A stretch of DNA of 9,892 nt from CAZRDB01 sp964598695 (GTDB lineage: Bacteria > Armatimonadota > Zipacnadia > UBA1398): contig CAZRDB010000188.1 in the NCBI GenBank assembly GCA_964598695.1, positions 1-9,892 of the forward strand, given 5' to 3'. The translations under genes were made by a program, and so were the position numbers. A model generated the notes under the pieces. That model saw only the letters and a list, made by a program, of their open reading frames with translations. It searched no databases and was not told the DNA's origin. Below are positions 1 through 5,371 of the stretch, piece after piece. Position 1 is the first letter of the stretch. Every line of letters starts with the position of its first letter.

Positions 1-349
1 GCTGGATCCCGAGCGGGTCGGCCATGGCGAGATGGACGTAGTGCGCGCCCGTCTCGGTGGGGAGGATCTCCTTCTCGCGGCAGAAGCCCGCGCCCAGCAT
101 CGCGAGCGCCTCGACATCGGGGGCGAGGCTCGTCGGATCGAGGTACGGCATGTCGAGCTGCTCGGAGAGGGCGTGGGCGATATCCTCCTCGGAGCAGTAG
201 CCGAGGTCCTCGAGCACACGGCCGAGGCGAACCCCGCCGCGCGTCGCCGACTGAACGGCGAGAGCCCGATCCAGGTTGGCCTGGGTCAGCCGTTCCGCAC
301 GCACGAGCAACTCGCCGAGGCGGACCCTGCGAGGGGCCTCCGCGACCAT
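1..349 (-). CDS. N-terminus of GspE/PilB/MshE-type secretion or pilus ATPase (partial, runs off left edge)
   Basis: The visible 116 residues are the N-terminal MshEN (T2SSE_N) domain of a type II secretion or type IV pilus assembly ATPase; the ATPase core lies beyond position 1. Two repeats of the 24-residue MshEN motif are visible: residues 10-33 start with RLG and end in Q, and residues 41-64 (RLGRVLEDLGYCSEEDIAHA and onward to Q64) do the same. In the known family such tandem repeats bind cyclic di-GMP. The linker is 7 residues rather than the usual 5, and the first repeat has Ala18 where Gly is common. After repeat 2 comes DMPYLD, typical of the family. The ATG at 349 is preceded by GGGAGGTG at 5-6 nt. 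Family is well supported; whether it is PilB, GspE or MshE cannot be decided without the C-terminus. It lies 91 nt downstream of the 68-aa Cys-pair gene on the same strand. Confidence 0.85.
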   Translation of the reverse strand, partial: MVAEAPRRVRLGELLVRAERLTQANLDRALAVQSATRGGVRLGRVLEDLGYCSEEDIAHALSEQLDMPYLDPTSLAPDVEALAMLGAGFCREKEILPTETGAHYVHLAMADPLGIQ

Positions 350-440
350 CGGGCACCTCCCGGACGCCCCCCCGGCCTCCCCCTCCGCATGGTTCGGGGC
401 AGCCCGGGTGTTGTCCTTTCGGGTTCCGACCTTCCCGCTC

Positions 441-647
441 CTAGAGCCCGTGCGAGATCGCGGCCGCCCGCCGGCGGGCCAGCGAGTGCACCTCGCGGAG
501 CGCGACGGCATAGCAGTCGGGGCAGTAGGTGTGCGTGGCGCCCGGGACGCGGGCCTGGACGGGAATCCAGATCCCCGGGTCATCGGGGGCGTCCGGAACC
601 GGCACGTGCACGCGAAGGCAGACACAGCACTGGCGATCGAGAGCCAT
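441..647 (-). CDS. Small Cys-pair (zinc-ribbon-like) protein, 68 aa
   Basis: This encodes a 68-residue cytosolic protein with no signal peptide or membrane segment. It has two cysteine pairs, CCVC at residues 7-10 and YCPDC at 41-45. Between them lies a Trp/Ile-rich stretch, GIWIPVQARVPGATHTYCPDC (quoted in part: GIWIPVQ at 25-31). The pattern CxxC, then GxW, then a polar residue and CPxC resembles the short Cys-rich tails known from bacterial response-regulator and sensor proteins, where the region before the second pair is usually SHGICPDC. Zinc binding is inferred. The start was chosen at ATG 647 because AGGAG lies 11 nt upstream and the longer open frame has no such site. A 16-bp palindrome sits 30-46 nt upstream. 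The position just before a putative cyclic-di-GMP-binding ATPase hints at a signalling role, but this is weak evidence. Function is unknown. Confidence 0.7.
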   Translation of the reverse strand: MALDRQCCVCLRVHVPVPDAPDDPGIWIPVQARVPGATHTYCPDCYAVALREVHSLARRRAAAISHGL

Positions 648-677
648 CCGTGGCTCACTCCTGTCAGCGGGCACGGC

Positions 678-693
678 TCGCGCACGTGCGCGA
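678..693. promoter_or_regulatory. Perfect 16-bp palindrome upstream of the Cys-pair gene
   Basis: TCGCGCACGTGCGCGA reads the same on both strands and is centred on CACGTG. It is 31-46 nt upstream of the start codon at 647, within the 158-nt spacer (648-805) between two minus-strand genes. A dimeric regulator site or an mRNA hairpin are both possible. The GC-rich background makes chance palindromes less rare than usual, so function is unproven. Confidence 0.35.
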
Positions 694-805
694 CGTCCCG
701 CGCCGGCCCGTCCGGGCTCCGCCCAGACGACAGCCGCTTGGTGGGAGCCGGCGCCCGGGGCAGCCAAGCTCCTCCATGTGGTTATCGGCAGTCTTGCGCT
801 GGGCC

Positions 806-1132
806 TTAGGGGGAAACGCGCGGAGCGGAGGCGCAGGAGGGCTTGCGGCCCTGCACGGCCTGGATCGCCCACCGCAACATGCTGATGTTGTCGGCGCAGG
901 CCTCCCGATCGGAGAGCGCCGTGAGCGCGGGCAGGGCAGGGCCGGCGAGGGGGCCGAGGCTGCCGATCTGGACGATCGCGGCGAAGCGGACTTGGTCGTC
1001 GTCGGACCGGAGCAGCTCCGAGATCGCGGAGACGTCGCTCAGGCGTCCCGGCTCCAGGAGCGCCTCCAGCCGGCGACGCGCCCTGCGTTGGGCGAGTCGG
1101 ATGATGGCGGCTCGGTCGGCCGGTCGCTCCAT
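806..1132 (-). CDS. Small HEAT-repeat-like protein, 108 aa
   Basis: This 108-residue protein has a basic N-terminal helix (RLAQRRARRRLEALLEPG, residues 12-29) followed by helical pairs resembling HEAT repeats. The segment LLRSDDDQVRFAAIVQIGSL at about 41-60 shows the usual D-x-VR-x-xA-x-x-x-L/I-G pattern, and ALPALTALSDREACADNISM at about 67-86 with RWAIQAVQG after it looks like a second repeat. Such repeats are protein-binding scaffolds, so an adaptor role is inferred. It has no signal peptide. The start is ATG 1132, preceded by AGGAGGTG 8 nt upstream; the frame is open to 1234 but without a comparable site. It is followed by 158 nt before the next gene and preceded by two stem-loops in the 179-nt spacer from the cold-shock gene. 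A real gene is likely; the partner is unknown. Confidence 0.7.
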   Translation of the reverse strand: MERPADRAAIIRLAQRRARRRLEALLEPGRLSDVSAISELLRSDDDQVRFAAIVQIGSLGPLAGPALPALTALSDREACADNISMLRWAIQAVQGRKPSCASAPRVSP

Positions 1133-1169
1133 ACGGGAACACCTCCTGGGGGCAGGTGGATCGCTCTGT

Positions 1170-1201
1170 CGCCAAGTGGCGCATTCGTGGCGCACTTGGC
1201 G
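1170..1201. repeat. Inverted repeat upstream of the HEAT-like gene
   Basis: The arms CGCCAAGTG (1170-1178) and CACTTGGCG (1193-1201) are perfectly complementary. With one bulged G the stem gains three further pairs (CGC/GCG) around an ATTCGTG loop. It lies 38-69 nt upstream of the start codon at 1132. It could be a leader hairpin or an operator for the HEAT-like gene. Confidence 0.5.
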
Positions 1202-1230
1202 GATTCCTGTTTCGGCGGGCTCCGGACGCC

Positions 1231-1268
1231 ACACGAGCGCTCCCGGGTTCCCCCGAGAGCGCTCGTGT
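1231..1268 (-). terminator. Strong stem-loop downstream of the cold-shock gene, probable terminator without clear U-tract
   Basis: A perfect 12-bp stem (ACACGAGCGCTC at 1231-1242 with GAGCGCTCGTGT at 1257-1268) continues after one C/A mismatch into four more pairs around a TTCC loop. It starts 43 nt after the cold-shock stop codon. Neither strand has a real T-run after the stem, so it is a terminator of the U-less kind or an mRNA-stabilising 3' end. A role shielding or separating the cold-shock transcript from the HEAT-like gene is inferred. Confidence 0.55.
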
Positions 1269-1311
1269 ATGCGTCTTCGTTTGCCGATCGGTTCGAGCGT
1301 AGGGCAGGTCG

Positions 1312-1518
1312 CTACTTGGCGATGCGAACGTTCGCGGCCTGCGGCCCCTTCGGGCTGTCCTCGATCTCGAACTCGACTTCCTGGTTCTCCTGAAGAGTCT
1401 TGAAGCCGTCCATCGTGATGGCAGAGAAGTGGACGAAGACATCCTTGCCGCCGTTCGACGGCTCGATGAACCCGTAGCCCTTCTCGTCGCTAAACCACTT
1501 GACTCGACCTACCGGCAC
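1312..1518 (-). CDS. cspA: Cold-shock protein (CspA family)
   Basis: This is a 68-residue single-domain cold-shock protein, the usual family length. It is a five-stranded OB-fold that binds single-stranded RNA and DNA as an RNA chaperone in the cytoplasm. The RNP1 motif KGYGFI is at residues 13-18 and RNP2 VFVHF at 30-34. The start GRVKWFSDEKGYGFI and the end GPQAANVRI are typical. The GTG at 1518 gives MPVGRVKWF and has AAGGGAGG about 8 nt upstream; the open frame reaches 1602 but that extension (GSTTTPAMGQGRG) is unlike any family member and corresponds to the leader. It is transcribed alone from a promoter at 1735-1763. The symbol is generic, since paralogues cannot be told apart here. Confidence 0.95.
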   Translation of the reverse strand: MPVGRVKWFSDEKGYGFIEPSNGGKDVFVHFSAITMDGFKTLQENQEVEFEIEDSPKGPQAANVRIAK

Positions 1519-1728
1519 CCGTGCCCCTCCCTTCGCGTGGACTGGTCCCGACCCACGCCCTTGTCCCATCGCGGGCGTGGTGGTGCTCCCCATCAACCAC
1601 ACCCTGGGGCCAGGACACGGAGCCGATCAGGTGTCGATATCCTCACACGGCCGAGCCTACTGCCAAAGTCGCGCTTCGTACGCTTTGCGCACGCCGGGCC
1701 GGAACCGAGCCCGACACCCTTCGAACCA
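1519..1728 (-). promoter_or_regulatory. Long 5' leader of the cold-shock gene with internal hairpin
   Basis: If transcription starts just after the -10 box (near 1728), the mRNA has about 210 nt before the start codon. Long structured leaders are well known in E. coli cspA, where they act as temperature switches. A perfect 8-bp stem, CCACGCCC/GGGCGTGG (1553-1560 with 1573-1580, 12-nt loop), lies about 35 nt upstream of the start codon. A further short hairpin, CCTGGGGCCAGG, lies upstream of it. No copy of the E. coli cold-box sequence was seen. The open frame through part of this region is judged untranslated. Confidence 0.45.
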
Positions 1729-1734
1729 TAGGTA

Positions 1735-1763
1735 ATTGAACGGATAAGTGGTCCTCGTGTCAA
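1735..1763 (-). promoter_or_regulatory. Sigma70-type promoter for the cold-shock gene
   Basis: On the minus strand a perfect -35 box TTGACA (1763-1758) is followed by a 17-nt spacer and TTCAAT (1740-1735), which matches TATAAT at four of six positions. Upstream of the -35 is the most AT-rich stretch in the neighbourhood, with a run of six A (near 1779-1784) resembling an UP element. It points at the cold-shock gene and lies in the spacer after sdhA. Confidence 0.65.
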
Positions 1764-1774
1764 GAGAATCTCTT
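1762..1774. promoter_or_regulatory. Palindromic operator candidate overlapping the -35 box
   Basis: AAGAGATTCTCTT on the minus strand is a perfect inverted repeat of 6-bp arms around one base. Its last two bases are the first two of the TTGACA box, a position where a bound repressor would block polymerase. No transcription factor can be named. Confidence 0.4.
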
Positions 1775-1870
1775 AATGTTTTTTGCATGGAGGGGCGTCC
1801 CGGGCGCAACCGCAGGCACTCTCGCGTGTCTAGCAGCGGGCTTGGTGGTGTGGCTCGAGCCCGGGGAGGC

Positions 1871-3577
1871 CTAGTAGGTCCGCTCGGCCGGCGCGTACGA
1901 GGTGATCGTCACGGGCTTGCGCGCGAGCCGGCACGAGCCGTCTTCGGCCCGCACCGCCAGGGTGTGGTGGAGCCAGTTGTCGTCGTCGCGGGTGGGGTGG
2001 TCGACGCGCCAGTGGCTCCCACGACTCTCCGTCCGCTCGAGCGCGCCCAGGGCGATCGCCTCGGCGATCTCCAGCTTGTGCTCCAGCTCGAGGGTGCGGC
2101 TCAGGTCGAGGTTGTAGCGCCGGCCCGCGCTGGTGAGCCGGACGCGCGGGAAGCGATCGCGCAGCTCGGCGATGCGCTCCACGGCGGCGCGAAGGTCCTC
2201 GGCCGTCCGGAAGATCCCCACGCGGTCGGACATGACCTGCTTCAGCTCATCCCGGAGGTCTGCCGGCAGCTCGGGGCCGCGGCTCGCGCGGAGGGCCTCG
2301 ATTCGCTCCTCCTGCTCCGCCACGGCCATCCGCAGGGGCTCGCGCGCGGGGCCGCCGTCGGCGCTGCCCGCCTCCTCGGCCGCGCCCCGGCCGGCGACCT
2401 GCCCGAAGACCACCGTCTCGAGCAGGGAGTTGCCGCCGAGGCGGTTTGCGCCATGCACCGAGACGCAGGCGGCCTCGCCCGCGGCGAACAGCCCGCGCAG
2501 CCCTGCGGCGCGGCACTCGACGTCGGTGTCGATCCCGCCCATCGAGTAGTGCTGCCCGGGCTGGATGGGGATCGGCTTGTCGATCGGGTCGATCCCGGCG
2601 AACTGGATGCAGATCTCGCGGATCCCCGGCAGCCGCTCCATGATGAAGGGACCGCCGAGGTGGGTGAGGTCGAGGTGGACGAAGCCGCCGGGGAAGCCGT
2701 TGCCGCCGTCGATCTCGCGTTGGATCGAGCGCGCGACGATATCGCGGGGCGCCAGCTCGGGGGGATCCATCGAGACGTAGTTGCCCATGAACCGCTCGCC
2801 CCGCACATTGCGGAGCCGGCCGCCCTCGCCCCGGCATGCCTCGGTCATCAGGATGTTGGTGCCGATGAGCGTGGTCGGGTGGAACTGGACGAACTCCATG
2901 TCCTTGAGCGGCACGCCGGCCCGGTAGCAGATCCCCATCCCGCTGCCGGTGTTGATGATCGCGTTGGTGGAGCGGGCGTAGACCCGGCCGTAGCCGCCGG
3001 TCGCGACCACCACCGCGGAGGCGGCGAAGCCCCGGACCTCGCCGCTCGGAAGATCGAGAGCGACGGCGCCGGCGATGCGGTCGCCATCGCGGGCCAGCGC
3101 GAGGAGCTGCCAGTCGGAGAGGAAGCGGATCCCGCGCTTCGTGCACTGCTCGAAGAGGGTGTGGAGCATGACATGGCCGGTGCGGTCCGCCGCGAAGCAG
3201 GTCCGGGGGAAGCCGGCGCCGCCGAACGGGCGCTGGGCGATGCGGCCGTCGTCGAGCCGCGAGAACGGGCAGCCCCACCGCTCGAGCTGGATGATCACCC
3301 CGGGCGCCCGCTGGGTCATGAACTCGGCCGCGTCCTGGTCGGCGAGGTAGTCGGAGCCTTTGACCGTGTCGTAGGCGTGGCGCTGCCAGGTGTCGTCAGC
3401 CGCATCCGGGTGGTTGGCGAGCGCGCCGTTGACGCCGCCCTGGGCGGCGCCGGAGTGGGACCGGACCGGGTAGACGCGGGTCAGCACGGTCACCTCGGCG
3501 CCGGCCTCGTGGGCCTCGATCGCGGCCATCATGCCGGCCAGTCCCCCACCGACGATCAACACGCGCGGTCTCGCCAC
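1871..3577 (-). CDS. sdhA: Succinate dehydrogenase flavoprotein subunit SdhA
   Basis: This is the catalytic subunit of complex II, oxidising succinate to fumarate in the TCA cycle on the cytoplasmic face of the membrane. At 568 residues it is close to the usual length. The FAD dinucleotide-binding motif GGGLAG is at 10-15. RSHSGAAQGG at 39-48 contains His41, the expected covalent FAD attachment site. The substrate-site residues of the family are all present: His233 in QFHPT, Glu251 in RGEGG, Arg278 in PRDIVAR, His343 in GQHYSMGG and Arg379 in GANRLGGNS. The C-terminal helical domain contains HWRVDHPTRDDDNWLHHT. The start is GTG 3577 with GGAGAG 6 nt upstream; it is 34 nt after the SdhC-like gene, and this is the last gene of the operon. 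No clear terminator follows: only a weak 6-bp stem (1837-1842 with 1858-1863) was found. Fumarate reductase activity is possible, but the neighbours favour succinate dehydrogenase. Confidence 0.97.
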   Translation of the reverse strand: MARPRVLIVGGGLAGMMAAIEAHEAGAEVTVLTRVYPVRSHSGAAQGGVNGALANHPDAADDTWQRHAYDTVKGSDYLADQDAAEFMTQRAPGVIIQLERWGCPFSRLDDGRIAQRPFGGAGFPRTCFAADRTGHVMLHTLFEQCTKRGIRFLSDWQLLALARDGDRIAGAVALDLPSGEVRGFAASAVVVATGGYGRVYARSTNAIINTGSGMGICYRAGVPLKDMEFVQFHPTTLIGTNILMTEACRGEGGRLRNVRGERFMGNYVSMDPPELAPRDIVARSIQREIDGGNGFPGGFVHLDLTHLGGPFIMERLPGIREICIQFAGIDPIDKPIPIQPGQHYSMGGIDTDVECRAAGLRGLFAAGEAACVSVHGANRLGGNSLLETVVFGQVAGRGAAEEAGSADGGPAREPLRMAVAEQEERIEALRASRGPELPADLRDELKQVMSDRVGIFRTAEDLRAAVERIAELRDRFPRVRLTSAGRRYNLDLSRTLELEHKLEIAEAIALGALERTESRGSHWRVDHPTRDDDNWLHHTLAVRAEDGSCRLARKPVTITSYAPAERTY

Positions 3578-3611
3578 GGCACTCTCCGACCTTCCCTTGG
3601 GGTGCGAGCGT

Positions 3612-4025
3612 CTAGGCGTGCAGGAAGCGCGTGAAGAACAGCGCCCCGCCGCCGACGGCCAGCACGACGAACACGACCACCATCACGAGGACCGAGGCGC
3701 GGTGGTGCTTCGCCAGGCCCCCGAACTCGAGCACGGTCACGCGGATCCCGTTGAGGGCGTGGAACCCGATGATCAGGATCAGGAGGAACTCCAGGGGGGC
3801 GAGCAGCCACGGGGGCTCGGTCACCCGGCGGAGCATGCGGTCGAACGCCTCCGGCCCGCGGGCGATGGTTCCGATGACCGTCATGTGCAGGAACAGGTAG
3901 AGGACGATCGCCACGCCCGTGATGCGTTGCCACAGGAAGGCGCGCATCCCGGCATAGGGGTTGAGCTGCAGTTCGTCGAGCGGCTCCTTGGCGATCCGTA
4001 CCGCCTCGTCGACCACCGGACGCAT
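3612..4025 (-). CDS. sdhC: Succinate dehydrogenase membrane anchor, SdhC-like cytochrome b subunit
   Basis: This 137-residue protein has three membrane helices (about 34-52, 75-95 and 111-131) and is one of the two anchors that bind heme b and quinone. Helix I begins with the SdhC signature LWQRITG at 31-37 and carries His47. Helix II carries His89 in FHALNGIR, the typical heme ligand position; the acid-aromatic pair that follows is EF (100-101) rather than the DY of SdhD. This pattern fits actinobacterial-type SdhC better than SdhD. The start ATG 4025 has AAGGAGG 10 nt upstream; the frame is open to 4118 but that part overlaps the previous gene. It lies 20 nt after the SdhD-like gene and 34 nt before sdhA. 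Which anchor is called C or D is less certain than that it is an anchor. Confidence 0.85.
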   Translation of the reverse strand: MRPVVDEAVRIAKEPLDELQLNPYAGMRAFLWQRITGVAIVLYLFLHMTVIGTIARGPEAFDRMLRRVTEPPWLLAPLEFLLILIIGFHALNGIRVTVLEFGGLAKHHRASVLVMVVVFVVLAVGGGALFFTRFLHA

Positions 4026-4045
4026 CGTGTGCTTCCTCCTTCTCC

Positions 4046-4417
4046 CTACGCCGTGGCGTGGGTGAACAGGTGCAGGTTGTAGGCCACCCAGCCCAGGCCG
4101 GCGAGGCCGATCGCCCACAGCGCGCCGGTCACGGCCTTGCCGTAGCGGCGCGCGAGGCCGTAGTCGTACAGGATGTTGCGGACGCCGTTGAGACCGTGGA
4201 GCAGGCAGAGCGCTCCCAGGATGCTGCCCCAGACCACCCAGAGGGAGGCGTGGCCCGCGGCGCCGTGGGCCACGGTGCCCGAGCTGATCCCCTCGGCCGG
4301 CGCGTGGCGGAAGTGCCAGAACGCGAGGTGGGTGCAGAGCCAGATCAGCAGGAGCGCGCCCGTGGCTCGCTGGAGCACCCAGGGCAGGAGGCCGGTCGGG
4401 CCGCCAGTCCGCTGCAT
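4046..4417 (-). CDS. sdhD: Succinate dehydrogenase membrane anchor, SdhD-like subunit
   Basis: This 123-residue protein has three predicted membrane helices (about 11-34, 58-77 and 94-115). Helix I has LQRATG at 15-20 and His30, with His35 close by. Helix II has His74 in LLHGLNGVR followed by DY at 85-86, the classical SdhD arrangement of heme ligand and quinone-site Asp-Tyr. It starts at ATG 4417, 7 nt after the sdhB stop, with GGAAGAG upstream inside the end of sdhB, so translation is probably coupled. An automatic annotation could name it SdhC because it comes before the other anchor. Taken with its partner it forms the membrane part of complex II. Confidence 0.85.
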   Translation of the reverse strand: MQRTGGPTGLLPWVLQRATGALLLIWLCTHLAFWHFRHAPAEGISSGTVAHGAAGHASLWVVWGSILGALCLLHGLNGVRNILYDYGLARRYGKAVTGALWAIGLAGLGWVAYNLHLFTHATA

Positions 4418-4424
4418 CGCGCGA

Positions 4425-5159
4425 TCACTCTCTTCCTTCGGGATTCGGCACGCCCCGCCGACCGAGCCGGCGCTGGACCGCCACCCCCTTGAGGTGGGCG
4501 ATCGAGGCGGTCGGGTTCAGCTCCTTGGGGCAGACCTCCGCGCAGTTGAAGGCGGTGTGGCAGCGCCAGACGCCGTGCTCGGAGTCGAAGGCTTCGAGCC
4601 GCTCGGCCGTGCCGACATCGCGGGAGTCGGAGCAGAAGCGGTCGGCCTTGAGCAACAGGGCCGGCCCGAGGTAGTCGGGATCGGTCGCGGTGAACGGGCA
4701 CGACGACTGGCAGCAGGCGCAGAGGATGCACTCGATCAGGCCGTCGAGTCGCGCGCGCTCCGCGGGGCTCTGGAGCCGCTCCTTGTCCTCGCAGCCGGCG
4801 CCGGCCGCGATCAGGTAGGGCCGAACGCGGTTGTACTTCTCGAAGAAGCCGTCCATATCGACGACGAGGTCCTTGATGATGGGGAGGTGGTTGAGGGGAC
4901 GGATGGTGACCTCGTCGCCCAGGTCGGACATCTGGGTCGCGCAGGCCAGCCGGTAGCGCCCGTTGATGTGCATGGCGCACGAGCCGCACACGGCTCCGCG
5001 GCAGGCGTAGCGGAAACTCAGGCTGCCGTCCTCGCGCTCCAGGAGCAGGAACAGCGCCTCGAGCACGGTCAGACCGGGGCGGACCTCCACCCGGTACTCG
5101 TCAAAGTAGCCCCGCTCATCGACCGTCGGGTCGAAGCGGAACACGAAGACCTTCGCCAA
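4425..5159 (-). CDS. sdhB: Succinate dehydrogenase iron-sulfur subunit SdhB
   Basis: This 244-residue subunit passes electrons from FAD to the quinone site. The [2Fe-2S] ligands are Cys53, Cys58, Cys61 and Cys73 (CRGAVCGSC, then C after 11 residues). The [4Fe-4S] ligands are Cys144, Cys147, Cys150 in CILCACC and Cys210. The [3Fe-4S] ligands are Cys154, Cys200 and Cys206. The spacing matches the family, and the single CPKELNP tail motif is typical. The start was placed at TTG 5159, because GGAGG lies 7 nt upstream and MAKVFVFRFDP is a family-like start. The frame is open to an ATG at 5240, but that 27-residue extension is Pro/Arg-rich and unlike SdhB. It is the first gene of the operon, facing the divergent transporter-like gene. 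Confidence 0.95.
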   Translation of the reverse strand: MAKVFVFRFDPTVDERGYFDEYRVEVRPGLTVLEALFLLLEREDGSLSFRYACRGAVCGSCAMHINGRYRLACATQMSDLGDEVTIRPLNHLPIIKDLVVDMDGFFEKYNRVRPYLIAAGAGCEDKERLQSPAERARLDGLIECILCACCQSSCPFTATDPDYLGPALLLKADRFCSDSRDVGTAERLEAFDSEHGVWRCHTAFNCAEVCPKELNPTASIAHLKGVAVQRRLGRRGVPNPEGRE

Positions 5160-5371
5160 GCCGCGCCTCCGTTCAGGGCTCGCGCCGCGCGTCGAGGGCG
5201 GGGGGCGTCCTCGCGCGAGCGGGGGGGCTCCCCAGGGCACCCGCCGGTGCGTGGGTAACTTCGTCCGCCCGGCCCAACTCTCCTCGGTCCATTCGTGGGC
5301 GATGCGGGGCGTCGCGATTTCCTGCAGGGGAAGGCGCCGTCCGCGCCGAACTCCCGTCGACGCAGGGCCAT
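5160..5371. promoter_or_regulatory. Divergent intergenic region between the sdh operon and the membrane protein gene
   Basis: This 212-bp spacer must hold the promoters for both directions. I see no convincing -35/-10 pair on either strand. It contains a palindromic CCTGCAGG within TTCCTGCAGGGGAA near 5320-5333. It also has a stem CGAGG...CCTCG with flanking CGCG pairs around a G-run (about 5188-5218), which would fall in the sdhB leader, and a run of seven G at 5221-5227. Confidence 0.4.

Noticed and set aside
694..776. Possible tiny ORF on the minus strand starting ATGGAGGAG in the spacer 648-805
   Set aside because: It would give about 37 residues of Arg/Gly-rich sequence with no ribosome site, so I do not count it as a gene.
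32..1393. Plus-strand frame of 453 codons across the small genes
   Set aside because: It runs antisense through four minus-strand genes and two hairpins, with low-complexity Arg/Pro/Gly composition and no ribosome site.
1748..3634. Open reading frame of over 600 codons on the plus strand, antisense to sdhA
   Set aside because: It mirrors sdhA, has runs of Asp/Val/Ala/Arg expected from reading a high-GC gene backwards, and shows no ribosome site or family motif.
5160..5371. TTGGGC and TTACCC as a promoter for sdhB
   Set aside because: The two boxes are only about 13 nt apart and match poorly.
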